33,802 nucleotides of DNA from the NCBI GenBank assembly GCA_964570205.1, contig CAZMXI010000027.1, positions 1 to 33,802 on the forward strand, in the 5' to 3' direction. Origin of the DNA: CAZMXI01 sp964570205. Lineage in GTDB: Bacteria; Planctomycetota; Phycisphaerae; Tepidisphaerales; Tepidisphaeraceae. Under the pieces are notes generated by a model. The model saw only the letters and a program-made list of their open reading frames with translations. It did no database searches and had not been told where the DNA came from. The position numbers and the translations under genes were made by a program. Positions 14,707 through 22,733 of this stretch are shown here, in pieces. Numbering within the stretch: the stretch's first letter is position 1; every line of letters starts with the position of its first letter.

Positions 14707-15255
14707 ATGGGAAGAGTCGGACTGGCATTCAGAATGTTCTTCAGGATTCTCGGCAACGGCGATTTTGCCCGGGAAACGCAGCGGTATGTGGAGCGAGGTG
14801 CATTGCCGGCGCCCGTGCCCGCCCCGACAGCGCCGGCCCCCCGGCCCGCAGTCGCGAAGGTCTCCGCTCGCAGCGATGCCCTGAACCTGCTTGCCGTGCT
14901 TCAGCGCGAAGGCCGACTGGTGGATTTCCTGAAGGAAGACCTGTCGGCATACAACGATGCCCAGATCGGCTCGGCCGTGCGGGATGTTCACCGGGACTGC
15001 GCCGCCGCTTTGGAGCGCGTGCTGGCCCTGCGGCCGCTGCAGGATGAGCCGGAAGGTGCGGCCATTCAAGTGCTTGCGGGTTTTGACGCAGCCAAGGTAC
15101 GACTGACAGGCAATCTGGCGGGTCAGGGCCCCTATAAGGGCATCCTACGCCATCCAGGCTGGACCGCCACCAGGCTCGATCTGCCCGAGTGGGCCGGCTC
15201 GGCCGATTCGGCCAAGGTGGTCGCTCCCGCCGAGGTTGAGATTACCGGCCCTTAA
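14707..15255 (+). CDS. DUF2760 domain protein
   Basis: The 182-residue product matches the DUF2760 pattern: a short hydrophobic/amphipathic N-terminus (LAFRMFFRIL), a Pro/Ala-rich linker (about 34-52), then the domain with ALNLLAVLQREGRLVDFLKE, YNDAQIGSAVRDVHRDCAAAL and the closing KVVAPAEVEI. The family is of unknown function; its genes often neighbour DnaK/Hsp70-like genes, but none is present here. The ATG at 14707 fits the family start and has GAGG 9 bases upstream; an in-frame ATG at 14671 would add 12 residues. Confidence 0.88.
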   Translation: MGRVGLAFRMFFRILGNGDFARETQRYVERGALPAPVPAPTAPAPRPAVAKVSARSDALNLLAVLQREGRLVDFLKEDLSAYNDAQIGSAVRDVHRDCAAALERVLALRPLQDEPEGAAIQVLAGFDAAKVRLTGNLAGQGPYKGILRHPGWTATRLDLPEWAGSADSAKVVAPAEVEITGP

Positions 15256-15323
15256 GGCGCGTTACAGGTTCCACCCGTTGCGCAACTCATGGCGTCCGGC
15301 ATTCTGGCCGATAGGGCCAGAAG

Positions 15324-15710
15324 ATGGCCGATGTCATGGATCCATTCCCCGGGGCGTCGTCTGATTTGTCCCCCAACCAGCCGGCTAAGACTGTCCAACA
15401 GCCCACGCCGGAGCCCTATGGGCGCGAGCGTCGGCGGGAACACCGGCGGATCGTGCAGGAAAAAGCTCGGCTGACCGTGATTGACGGTCCGAGCGCCGGC
15501 CGCAGCTTCGAGATCACCACTCGGAATATCTCGCTCAGCGGCATCTGTTTCCTTCTGCCGGAGCCGCTGCGGGTGGGGCAGCTCGTCCGGATTCAAATCA
15601 CGACGACCGCGCCCAGCCTGGCGCCCGGGCAGATCTGCGAGGTGGTGCGCTCGCGGCTGCTGTCCAACGGCCGGTACGAAATGGCCGTTCAGGTTCGCAA
15701 AGGGGCATAG
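15324..15710 (+). CDS. PilZ domain protein, predicted c-di-GMP receptor
   Basis: The 128-residue protein is a single PilZ domain after a 30-residue disordered start. The c-di-GMP motif is present in both parts: an arginine cluster RERRREHRR (34-42) supplying RxxxR, and NISLSG (68-73) supplying NxSxxG. Binding of the second messenger is therefore likely; the output partner is unknown. It lies 68 bases after the DUF2760 gene on the same strand and ends 11 bases from the convergent DUF1080 gene. A second in-frame ATG at 15336 is possible. Confidence 0.9.
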   Translation: MADVMDPFPGASSDLSPNQPAKTVQQPTPEPYGRERRREHRRIVQEKARLTVIDGPSAGRSFEITTRNISLSGICFLLPEPLRVGQLVRIQITTTAPSLAPGQICEVVRSRLLSNGRYEMAVQVRKGA

Positions 15711-15721
15711 GCGGCAATCAG

Positions 15722-16456
15722 CTAATTGTCATACAGCGGGTCGGTCACGGTCTCGATTTCCTCCGCCCGGAGTTGCCGCATGCGGAAGTTACGCAGCGCG
15801 CCGGTCGTCTGATAGGTGGCTACGCCAAGGGGCTTGCTGTCTTCGACTTCCAGCCGCGTGCCGAGTCTCTTGTTCTTGATCACCACGTCCACGATCGCCT
15901 CGTCATCGACATGGGCGACGATCTTGTCCTGCATGACGCGCAGGCGCACGTGATACCACTGCTTCTGCTTGTAATCGCGGCCAGAGGAGGTTTCGTTTTC
16001 CGACGCATCCATGCCATTGATGCTTGAGATGCCCGTCACAGTGCCGCCCCATCCGCCGAGCACCAGCGTGGCGAAATCCTTGCCGACGGGGAAGGTCAAT
16101 CCACAGAAGAAGTCGCTGCCATCGACGCGCTGGGCATCCAGTTCGATCTCATAGTTGATTGTGGGAAGGGATGCGCCGTTCCAGGTGATGCCGCTCATCG
16201 GGCTGCCCGGCGGGATGATCAGATGGCCTTCCGTGCTGACGCGGGGCTCGCCGTGGGCGCCGAACTCGGTGGTTTTCCAGTTGGTCAGCGTCTTGCCATC
16301 GAACAACGGCTTCCAGTCATAAGGGCTGGCCTGCGCGGGCGCGGGCTTGCCGGCCGCCGCGGGCTGGGTGGCGGGCTTGTCCTTGCAGGATGACAGAACC
16401 GCTGCCACGGCAAGCACCACAGCGCAGCCGAGAGTCTGAAGAGAGCCGATCCGCAT
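15722..16456 (-). CDS. DUF1080 lipoprotein (3-keto-disaccharide hydrolase family)
   Basis: The 244-residue product is a lipoprotein: signal MRIGSLQTLGCAVVLAVAAV and lipobox LSSC with C24. The mature part is a DUF1080 beta-sandwich (concanavalin-like), recognised by WKPLFDGKTLTNWKTTEFG near the start and the following GHLIIPPGSPMSGITWNG. DUF1080 enzymes hydrolyse 3-keto-glycosides made by Gfo/Idh-type dehydrogenases; several such dehydrogenases are encoded downstream in this window. The start at 16456 follows GGAGG by 8 bases; an in-frame ATG at 16540 would destroy the signal peptide. Confidence 0.88.
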   Translation of the reverse strand: MRIGSLQTLGCAVVLAVAAVLSSCKDKPATQPAAAGKPAPAQASPYDWKPLFDGKTLTNWKTTEFGAHGEPRVSTEGHLIIPPGSPMSGITWNGASLPTINYEIELDAQRVDGSDFFCGLTFPVGKDFATLVLGGWGGTVTGISSINGMDASENETSSGRDYKQKQWYHVRLRVMQDKIVAHVDDEAIVDVVIKNKRLGTRLEVEDSKPLGVATYQTTGALRNFRMRQLRAEEIETVTDPLYDN

Positions 16457-16567
16457 GGCAGAATCCTCCGTAAGTTGATGCCCGCGCAGTATACACGAAC
16501 GGCGCCGTCCTCGTATAGGCGAATCGCAGTCGGTTTGCATCGCCCGTAAATTTCTTCATGCAGTTTA

Positions 16568-16595
16568 TTGCCATCTCAGGATTTGGTTGTATATT
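16568..16595 (+). promoter_or_regulatory. Promoter of the FG-GAP PEP-CTERM gene
   Basis: TTGCCA (16568-16573), 16-base spacer, TATATT (16590-16595), about 45 bases before the GTG start. Confidence 0.65.
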
Positions 16596-16639
16596 CTTGG
16601 TGCAGACTTGAAGGGGGATTCCGGCTGGAGGAGAGAACG

Positions 16640-17923
16640 GTGGGCAAAGCAATTTCGTTTCGTCGTTATGCGCTCATTGGGTCGGCATTTATCGCGTTTG
16701 CATCTGCATATGCGGGCCGCGCCGACGGCGTGGAGTTCCGCCAGAAGATATTGAATCCCGACACGGCCACGGGCACGAATCGGTATTTCGGCCAGGCGTT
16801 GGACCTTTCCGGTCCTCTGGCGGCCATCAGTTCCGCCGGCAACAGCGGCACCGTTTACCTGCTCGAGCGGAACATCGCGGGCCTTTGGGATATCAAGGGC
16901 GCCGTGTCGGGCGGTCAGTACGGCAGCGACTTTGGCTGGGCACTGGACATGGATGGCACCAGCCTGTTGATCGGCGACCGGCTCGACGACAGTGCAGCAT
17001 TCAATGGTGGTGCAGCGTTCCTGTATTCCCATGGCGGCGGCGGTTGGTCTCAGATTGGCAGTTACTACCACAAATCGGGCAGCGAGCAGTGTGGCAAGTC
17101 CGTGGCGCTGTCCGGTTCGACCGTGGCGCTGGGCGCGCCATTCCACAACACGACCGCCGGTGGTTTTGTCGGGGTGGCCATAGCGGGCACGTCGGGGCTG
17201 TCAGCGCTGAACCAGATCGAGGCGTTCGATGGTGCGGCCGGCGACTGGTACGGCTGGTCGGTCGGCGCCTCGGGGCGTGACATCCTGATCGGCGCGTATA
17301 TGGCCTCCCCTGCCGGGAGTGATTCCGGGGCAGTCTACTCCTATCGCTTCGACTCCAGCAATGTGCTTCAGTTCACGGGCAAGTTCACAGCCGGCGACGC
17401 CGGGCCCGCTGACGAATTCGGATGCAGCATTGCCATCAGCGGCGATGTGGCAATCATCGGCGCACTGGGCTATGACGCCCCGGGGGGGAACAACTGCGGG
17501 GCGGCCTATGTCTTCCATCGTGATGCCGACGGCGTCTGGACCGAGCAGCAGCGTCTCTTGCCCGATGTTATCCCGGGCAGCGCTCACTTCGGGAGTGCCG
17601 TCGCCATTGATGGAGACCGCATCGTCGTCGGGGCGCCCATGGAATCGGACATCGAGGCGAGCATGGGGGCGGCCTATCTCTTCGAGAAAGGCGCAGACGG
17701 CCTCTGGACGCAGACTGGCCGAATGACCGCTTTTGATGCCGACTACAACGATCGCTTTGGCATCGCGGTCGGCATTAGCGGCGACACGGTGATGGTCGGC
17801 TCACATTACGACGATTACGACGGCCATTCGGTGGCCGGGTCCGTCTACGTCTTCGCAGTTCCCGAGCCGGCGTCCCTTTCATTCCTCGCACTTTCGGCCC
17901 TGTTGGTGCGCCGTCGCCGATGA
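16640..17923 (+). CDS. Secreted FG-GAP repeat protein with PEP-CTERM sorting tail
   Basis: The 427-residue product starts at a GTG (16640) supported by GGAGGAG 7 bases upstream and by a promoter that lies inside the longer ATG frame. A Sec signal peptide (residues 1-27) is followed by five to six repeats of about 55 residues with FG-GAP-like wording: FGQALDLSGPLAAISS, FGWALDMDGTSLLIGD, CGKSVALSGSTVALGAP, FGCSIAISGDVAIIGA, FGSAVAIDGDRIVVGAP, FGIAVGISGDTVMVGS. They probably form a beta-propeller. The C-terminus VPEPASLSFLALSALLVRRRR is a classic PEP-CTERM signal for exosortase processing. A surface or extracellular role is expected; the ligand is unknown. Confidence 0.92.
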   Translation: MGKAISFRRYALIGSAFIAFASAYAGRADGVEFRQKILNPDTATGTNRYFGQALDLSGPLAAISSAGNSGTVYLLERNIAGLWDIKGAVSGGQYGSDFGWALDMDGTSLLIGDRLDDSAAFNGGAAFLYSHGGGGWSQIGSYYHKSGSEQCGKSVALSGSTVALGAPFHNTTAGGFVGVAIAGTSGLSALNQIEAFDGAAGDWYGWSVGASGRDILIGAYMASPAGSDSGAVYSYRFDSSNVLQFTGKFTAGDAGPADEFGCSIAISGDVAIIGALGYDAPGGNNCGAAYVFHRDADGVWTEQQRLLPDVIPGSAHFGSAVAIDGDRIVVGAPMESDIEASMGAAYLFEKGADGLWTQTGRMTAFDADYNDRFGIAVGISGDTVMVGSHYDDYDGHSVAGSVYVFAVPEPASLSFLALSALLVRRRR

Positions 17924-18087
17924 TCCCGGTGCGATCGCTGCAACGTCCATGAGCCGGGCACGCTGTCACGCCACATCGTCACGGCCGTCCCTGCCCCGGC
18001 ACGGTCTCGTCTGCCTGGCGGCGCCACCCATGGCCGCGAGGTGGCGCTGCGCACCCATAACAGGGAACAAGTCCGCGGGGATATTTC

Positions 18088-18116
18088 TTGCCCGCCAACG
18101 GGTGCCCCTGTACACT
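18088..18116 (+). promoter_or_regulatory. Promoter of the second DUF1080 gene
   Basis: TTGCCC (18088-18093), 17-base spacer, TACACT (18111-18116), giving a leader of about 95 bases. Confidence 0.5.
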
Positions 18117-18216
18117 CCGACCGTCCGCCTGCCGGGCAGCCAGGCGCGCCCGAATGTCGCGAGGGCGAGGGTGGGACGGCCGGCACTCCGGCAGGCCAAG
18201 CAATAGGATCACCGCA

Positions 18217-18894
18217 ATGCGCACTTTCTTGCTGCTCACCATCGTCAGCCTTGGCCTGCTCATGGTTGGAACATCCCCCGCCCTCACGGCGGAAGATGCG
18301 GGCGAGGATCTCTTCAACGGCAGGAACCTGAACGCCTGGCGGTCTTACCTGGTTGCCCACGACGTCGGCCGCGGCAAGGTCTGGAACTTCCGCGACGGGG
18401 TGATCATCTGCAAGGGCGAGCCGATGGGCTACCTCTTCACGCCCAAGTCCTACAAGAACTTCAAGCTGACGGTGGAGTATCGCTGGGCGCCGGGCAAGGA
18501 ACCGGGAAACAGCGGGCTCTTCCTCCGGCTCAACGGCAAGCCGGGATTCCTCCCGCGGACCATCGAGTGCCAGCTCAAAAACGGCAGCGCCGGCGACCTG
18601 TACGGGTTCCAGGGCATGAAGATCAGCGGCGAGGCCGCACGGGTACAGACCATCGAGCACAAGGAATTCGGCACGCTCCTGGGCGTCAAGGCCATGTCGT
18701 ACAACGAGAAAGAGCCCGGCGAGTGGAACACGGTCGAGGTGGTCGCCGATGGTCCCTCGGTGAAAGTCAGCATGAATGGCAAGCTGGTGAACGAGGCGAC
18801 CGACTGTGAAGTGGTCGCCGGGCCGATCGGACTGCAATCGGAAGGCGGAGAGATCCACTTCCGCAAGGTCCAGGTGATGCCGCTTGCGGATTAG
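18217..18894 (+). CDS. Secreted DUF1080 protein (3-keto-disaccharide hydrolase family)
   Basis: The 225-residue product has a Sec signal peptide (MRTFLLLTIVSLGLLMVGTS, cleavage likely before AEDAG). The DUF1080 fold shows EDLFNGRNLNAW (29-40), FRDGVIICKGEPMGYL, YRWAPGKEPGNSGLFLR and a closing GPIGLQSEGGEIHFRKVQV. These are among the best-conserved phrases of the family. Its role would be hydrolysis of 3-keto-glycosides or glycan binding in the periplasm. The ATG has only a weak AGGAT upstream. It is followed by the PfkB kinase after 84 bases, so the two may be co-transcribed. The 293 bases before it carry a promoter but no gene. Confidence 0.92.
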   Translation: MRTFLLLTIVSLGLLMVGTSPALTAEDAGEDLFNGRNLNAWRSYLVAHDVGRGKVWNFRDGVIICKGEPMGYLFTPKSYKNFKLTVEYRWAPGKEPGNSGLFLRLNGKPGFLPRTIECQLKNGSAGDLYGFQGMKISGEAARVQTIEHKEFGTLLGVKAMSYNEKEPGEWNTVEVVADGPSVKVSMNGKLVNEATDCEVVAGPIGLQSEGGEIHFRKVQVMPLAD

Positions 18895-18978
18895 GGCGTG
18901 GGGGAGCAGCGAAGGCAAGGGGATTCCCGCCTCCGGCGAGCCTCACTCGGGGATCGCTCGGCGAATGGAGCGATGCGC

Positions 18979-19860
18979 ATGCGCAAGCCGCTGGTGATGG
19001 GCATCGGAGAAATCCTGTGGGATATGCTGCCTGGCGGGAAGCAGCTTGGCGGGGCGCCGGCCAACTTCGCCTTCCACGCCCGGCAACTCGGCGCTGACAG
19101 CCAGGTGGCGAGTTGCGTGGGGCGGGATGACCTGGGCGCGCAGGTGCTGGACCGCTTGCGGGGGCTGGGCATGCCGGCCGAGCACGTGGCGGTCGATCCA
19201 GCGCATCCGACGGGCACGGTCGATGTCGCCCTCGACGCGGCCGGCGTGCCAACGTTCACCATTCACGAGAACACCGCGTGGGACCACATCCCCGCGACGC
19301 GGAAGCTGATGGAGCTGGCCGACCGGGCGGATGCGATCTGCTTCGGCAGCCTGGCGCAGCGGTCGGCCGTTTCCGGGCAGACCATCCGCGAGATCGTCGC
19401 CCGCACCGAGGACCATTGCCTGCGCGTGTTCGACATCAACCTGCGGCAGCATTACTTCAGCCGGGAAACGATCCATACCTCGCTGCTGCTGTGCGATGTG
19501 CTGAAGTTGAACGACCAGGAGCTGCCGGTGCTGGTTGAGATGATGGGCCTGGCGAGCGATGAGAAGGGTGCGATGGCCGGCCTGATGGAGCGATATCCCC
19601 TGAAGCTGGCGGCGCTCACCCGCGGCGGCGCGGGCAGCCGGCTGTACGACCCGGCCGGGCAAATCTTCGAGCACCCCGGCCACAAGACCGACATCGTCGA
19701 CACGGTGGGCGCGGGCGATGCGTTCACGGCAGCGCTGACGATGGGACTGCTGGCCGGGCAGAACCTGACGACGATCAACGAGCGGGCCAACCGGCTGGCG
19801 GCATACGTGTGCTCGCAGGCCGGCGGCACGCCGGCGCATCCGGCGGGCCTGCTGGATTAG
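18979..19860 (+). CDS. PfkB-family carbohydrate kinase, fructokinase-like
   Basis: The 293-residue ribokinase-fold enzyme phosphorylates a sugar with ATP. PfkB signature 1 is seen as LGGAPANFAFHARQLG (23-38) and signature 2 as DTVGAGDAFTAAL (241-253), with D247 as catalytic base. MGIGEILWDMLPGGKQLGGAPAN near the start is typical of fructokinases (ScrK type), though the sugar is not proven. GGAG lies 8 bases before the ATG at 18979; another ATG at 18973 is in frame and would add two residues. It ends 8 bases from the convergent thioesterase gene. Confidence 0.88.
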   Translation: MRKPLVMGIGEILWDMLPGGKQLGGAPANFAFHARQLGADSQVASCVGRDDLGAQVLDRLRGLGMPAEHVAVDPAHPTGTVDVALDAAGVPTFTIHENTAWDHIPATRKLMELADRADAICFGSLAQRSAVSGQTIREIVARTEDHCLRVFDINLRQHYFSRETIHTSLLLCDVLKLNDQELPVLVEMMGLASDEKGAMAGLMERYPLKLAALTRGGAGSRLYDPAGQIFEHPGHKTDIVDTVGAGDAFTAALTMGLLAGQNLTTINERANRLAAYVCSQAGGTPAHPAGLLD

Positions 19861-19868
19861 GATGGGGA

Positions 19869-20348
19869 TCAGGCCAGCTCTTCGATCCGGCGTCTGCGGC
19901 GGATGTCGGCCTGGTGATAGCGGCGGTGCTCGTCGGGCGTCTCGGGGATGACCGGGACCACCGGCGCGGGGCGAAGCTGCTCATCCACCGCGACAAACGT
20001 GAAGTAGGCCGAGAAAATGTGCCTGCGCTGGAGCGTGCGGTAGTCCTCGGTGAAGACGCGCACGCCGACTTCCATGCTTGTGGTCCAGACGCGATTGACG
20101 GATGCCTGGAACACCAGGATGTCGCCCCGCCTCGCCGGCGCGTGAAACCGGACTGAGTCGATCGCCAGGGTAACGCATTCGCGCCCCGCGTGGCGGTGGG
20201 CCACTACGCCGGCAGCGCGATCGGCCATCTCCAGCACCCGACCTCCGAACAGGGCGCCGTGGGCGTTGAGATCATTGGGAAAGACGACGGCGGTCTGGTC
20301 GTGAATGGCCGATTCGCGGACGAATTTACCGGCAAGGGGCTGGGTCAT
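19869..20348 (-). CDS. Acyl-CoA thioesterase, hotdog fold (YciA-like)
   Basis: The 159-residue enzyme cleaves acyl-CoA thioesters in the cytoplasm. The family core is clear: FPNDLNAHGALFGGRVLEMAD (23-43) with the conserved Asn/Asp and GG, then VRFHAPARRGDILVFQASV. The C-terminal 25 residues are Arg-rich. The ATG has no Shine-Dalgarno sequence, but a consensus TATAAT on the same strand ends 8 bases upstream, so the mRNA is probably leaderless. Confidence 0.92.
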   Translation of the reverse strand: MTQPLAGKFVRESAIHDQTAVVFPNDLNAHGALFGGRVLEMADRAAGVVAHRHAGRECVTLAIDSVRFHAPARRGDILVFQASVNRVWTTSMEVGVRVFTEDYRTLQRRHIFSAYFTFVAVDEQLRPAPVVPVIPETPDEHRRYHQADIRRRRRIEELA

Positions 20349-20356
20349 CGGGCGGG

Positions 20357-20362
20357 ATTATA
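20357..20362 (-). promoter_or_regulatory. Consensus -10 element 8 bases before the thioesterase start
   Basis: TATAAT on the minus strand; the -35 position shows only a poor match. Spacing to the ATG at 20348 implies a leaderless transcript. Confidence 0.55.
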
Positions 20363-20397
20363 ACCGGATTGGCGGGACCCCACATTCGCGCAGGGTC

Positions 20398-21027
20398 TCA
20401 TTCTTCGAGCAGCTCGACCTTCCGGACATAGACCAGGTCCTTGAGCTTCTGCCCGAGCTCGCCCTTCTGCCGCTTATGGAGCACCAGCATCGTCTGCTTC
20501 TTGCCATCGGCGACATAGAGCGGCGCCACGACGCCCCCGGTGACCGTCTGGCCGTTGATGAGCGTGAACTTGTACTCCAGCTCGCGCGCGGGGTAGGTCT
20601 TGCCGGAGAATTCCTTGATGTCGGACCCGGCATCGGGGAAATGCCATTCCTTCTGGTCGCGCTCCCACAGCACGCGGGCTTCGATGTTCTTCACCATGTC
20701 CAGCGGGATGTCGCGATATTCCTTGTCCTTCTCATCCCAGATGCGCAGGGGCTTTTCACGGGTGGTGCGAACCTTGCCGCTGAGCTTTTTTCCATCGCTG
20801 AGCTCGACGGTGCCGTGGCGCGCAGGCGATTCGTCGGCCGGGGCGGCGAAGGGCGAAACGGGTTGGGTGGTCGGCTCGGCTTCGCGCGTGGATGCCCGCG
20901 TCGTGGCCTGCGAGAGCAGCCAGTCGATGTCGGCATCGCCGGTCTTCTTCTGCCCTGATTCGCCCGCCAGCAGCAAGCCGGCGACGGTCAGGGGCGTGAT
21001 CACGCAAATGGCCGTTGATAACCTCAT
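20398..21027 (-). CDS. Secreted protein of unknown function
   Basis: The 209-residue product has a Sec signal peptide (MRLSTAICVITPLTVAGLLLAG). No family name recognised. The mature protein has a Thr/Pro-rich stretch (about 43-65) and then a beta-rich domain with GTVELSDGKKLSGKVRTTREKPLRIWDEKDKEYRDI, which resembles the small beta-barrel pattern found in secreted planctomycetal proteins of unknown function. The start at 21027, with GAGG upstream, is preferred because the signal peptide begins there. It is divergent from tilS by 53 bases. Confidence 0.78.
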   Translation of the reverse strand: MRLSTAICVITPLTVAGLLLAGESGQKKTGDADIDWLLSQATTRASTREAEPTTQPVSPFAAPADESPARHGTVELSDGKKLSGKVRTTREKPLRIWDEKDKEYRDIPLDMVKNIEARVLWERDQKEWHFPDAGSDIKEFSGKTYPARELEYKFTLINGQTVTGGVVAPLYVADGKKQTMLVLHKRQKGELGQKLKDLVYVRKVELLEE

Positions 21028-21080
21028 GTGCGCCTCGGCCCGATTGACAAGACCACATCGGGCACTGTCAATTGTACCCC

Positions 21081-22031
21081 ATGCCCATCGCCGATGCGCT
21101 CCAAACCGTCCTTTCCTGGATCCCGCCTGGCCGGTATGCCGTGGCGGTGTCGGGCGGCGCTGACAGTGTGGCACTGCTGCACCTGGTGCGGCGGCACCGG
21201 CCGGAGGTGCGGGTTCACGTGGTCCACCTCGACCACCAGACGCGCGGGGCGGCCAGCACGGGCGATGCGACGTTCGTGCGCGCGCTTTCCGGTCGGTTGA
21301 ACATGCCCTGCACCATCGCGCTTCGCGACGGCATCGAGCATAGCATGCCCGACCTGCCGGCCAATCCCTCGGCTCGTTATCGCCGGGTTCGCCTCGAGCT
21401 GTTCAGGCGCATCATCCGGGAGCACGGCCTGGAAGGGGTCATGCTCGCGCATCATGCCGACGACCAGGCCGAGACGATCCTGCACCGCCTGCTGCGAGGA
21501 TCGAGCTTCGCGGGTCTGGGAGGAATGGCGCAAGAGTCGCGACTGGCGGGCATTCGCATGCTTCGGCCGCTTCTGACGGTGCGAGCAATAGCGTTGCGGA
21601 ACTTCCTGCGCGAATCGCATGAACCCTGGCGGGAGGATGCCAGCAACGCCTCCGATGATTATTTCCGCAACCGCCTGCGTCGCCTGCTGGCGACCAACGA
21701 GGATATCACCGCGGCCCTGCTGCAACTGGGCGAGGCGTGTCGGGGACTGCGAGAATGGGTTCGCCGCGCTGCGCCGGAGTTGCCTGAGTCCTTTTCGGCC
21801 GCTGCGCTGGCCGACCTGCCGGCGATTCTTGCGTCGGAATCGGCCCGGCGCTGGCTGCTCGCGAGGGGCGCTGCGGCCGACCATGTCACGCCGCCGGTCA
21901 TCCAGCGGCTCATCGCGATGGCGACCGATGCGGCCGCCCCGGCGCGACAGCATTTCCCAGGGCGTCTGCTGGTCAGGCGCCGAAATAGGCGGCTTTTCGT
22001 CGATCTGTCAGCGCCCCCGCATTCAGCTTGA
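21081..22031 (+). CDS. tilS: tRNA(Ile)-lysidine synthase
   Basis: The 316-residue enzyme converts the CAU-anticodon C34 of tRNA-Ile2 to lysidine. The PP-loop ATP motif SGGADS is at 24-29, followed by VHLDHQTRG and the conserved LAHHADDQAETILHRLLRG. It lacks the C-terminal TilS_C domain present in the roughly 430-residue enterobacterial protein, as in other short TilS forms. No Shine-Dalgarno is seen. A TTGACA (21044-21049) lies upstream, and it forms an inverted repeat with TGTCAA (21066-21071). The 3' end overlaps the convergent zinc-ribbon gene by 9 bases. Confidence 0.93.
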   Translation: MPIADALQTVLSWIPPGRYAVAVSGGADSVALLHLVRRHRPEVRVHVVHLDHQTRGAASTGDATFVRALSGRLNMPCTIALRDGIEHSMPDLPANPSARYRRVRLELFRRIIREHGLEGVMLAHHADDQAETILHRLLRGSSFAGLGGMAQESRLAGIRMLRPLLTVRAIALRNFLRESHEPWREDASNASDDYFRNRLRRLLATNEDITAALLQLGEACRGLREWVRRAAPELPESFSAAALADLPAILASESARRWLLARGAAADHVTPPVIQRLIAMATDAAAPARQHFPGRLLVRRRNRRLFVDLSAPPHSA

Positions 22032-22583
22032 CTGTATGGCCGCCCCGCACCTGTCGCAGAAGCGGGCATCGGGGTCGTTGGTCGCCCCGCAGCGCGGGCA
22101 GAACTTGCCCTCCAGCGGCTGCCCGCAGCCCTTGCAGAACTGGTCATCCGGATCGTTCATCGCTCCGCACGCATGTCGCACCTTCTGTCCAGGGGCAGGC
22201 TGGCCGGTCAGGCCCTCGCGGGCGGAACTGGCAATGGTGCGCACGACTTCCCCCAGCACCGGCGCGCCATCGCGCATGACATCTTTCGCCACAGGCATCA
22301 ACTCGCCGGCCTGATATCGCAGGAACTTGCCCTGGTGGGCGAAGCTCAGGCAGCTCAGCCCCGCCATGGTCGCCAATGCCCCGATCCCCAGCAGTGCCAT
22401 GCCCGTGCAGGCACGGCCCTCGGACCCCATCATGTGCCCGTAGGGGCTCATGATGTCCGACGCGATCGTATAGAGTCCGCCCAACCCGCAGGGAATGCCG
22501 ATCATCAGCAGAATTACGCCCACCACGGTCAGGCGGGATTGCTTCTGCGGATGGTTGGGATCGAGGCGGTTGTGTGGATGCAT
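22023..22583 (-). CDS. Membrane protein with C-terminal double zinc ribbon
   Basis: The 186-residue product has two hydrophobic segments (about 17-40 and 60-81) and a C-terminal pair of zinc ribbons. The second ribbon is complete (C162, C165, C176, C179). The first has C139, C150 and C153 but Arg at 136 where the first Cys of a CxxC is expected, so it may bind zinc poorly. Such bacterial proteins are generally of unknown function; the ribbon may mediate protein contacts. GGAG lies 5 bases before the ATG at 22583. Confidence 0.85.
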   Translation of the reverse strand: MHPHNRLDPNHPQKQSRLTVVGVILLMIGIPCGLGGLYTIASDIMSPYGHMMGSEGRACTGMALLGIGALATMAGLSCLSFAHQGKFLRYQAGELMPVAKDVMRDGAPVLGEVVRTIASSAREGLTGQPAPGQKVRHACGAMNDPDDQFCKGCGQPLEGKFCPRCGATNDPDARFCDRCGAAIQSS

Positions 22584-22671
22584 AGAGGCTCCGTGTTCCT
22601 GTCGGGGGGCAGGATAACGCGATGCGTGCGAACCGCACAATTATGACCACGGGCATTTTCTATACCAGCCT

Positions 22672-22697
22672 GGCCGCTCGCTGCGCGGCCGCTTTTT
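22672..22697. terminator. Possible terminator hairpin
   Basis: GGCCGC (22672-22677) and GCGGCC (22685-22690) can pair over a 7-base loop, followed by GCTTTTT on the plus strand. It lies in a divergent intergenic space, so it could only stop read-through from tilS. Confidence 0.35.
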
Positions 22698-22733
22698 CCT
22701 CGACTTCCCGCGCACGACCGTTACATTCATCGC

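Noticed and set aside
21044..21071. TTGACA ... TGTCAA inverted repeat between the divergent genes at 21027 and 21081
   Set aside because: Could be a pair of facing -35 boxes or a small operator, but neither strand has a matching -10 at proper spacing, so it was noted only in the tilS entry.
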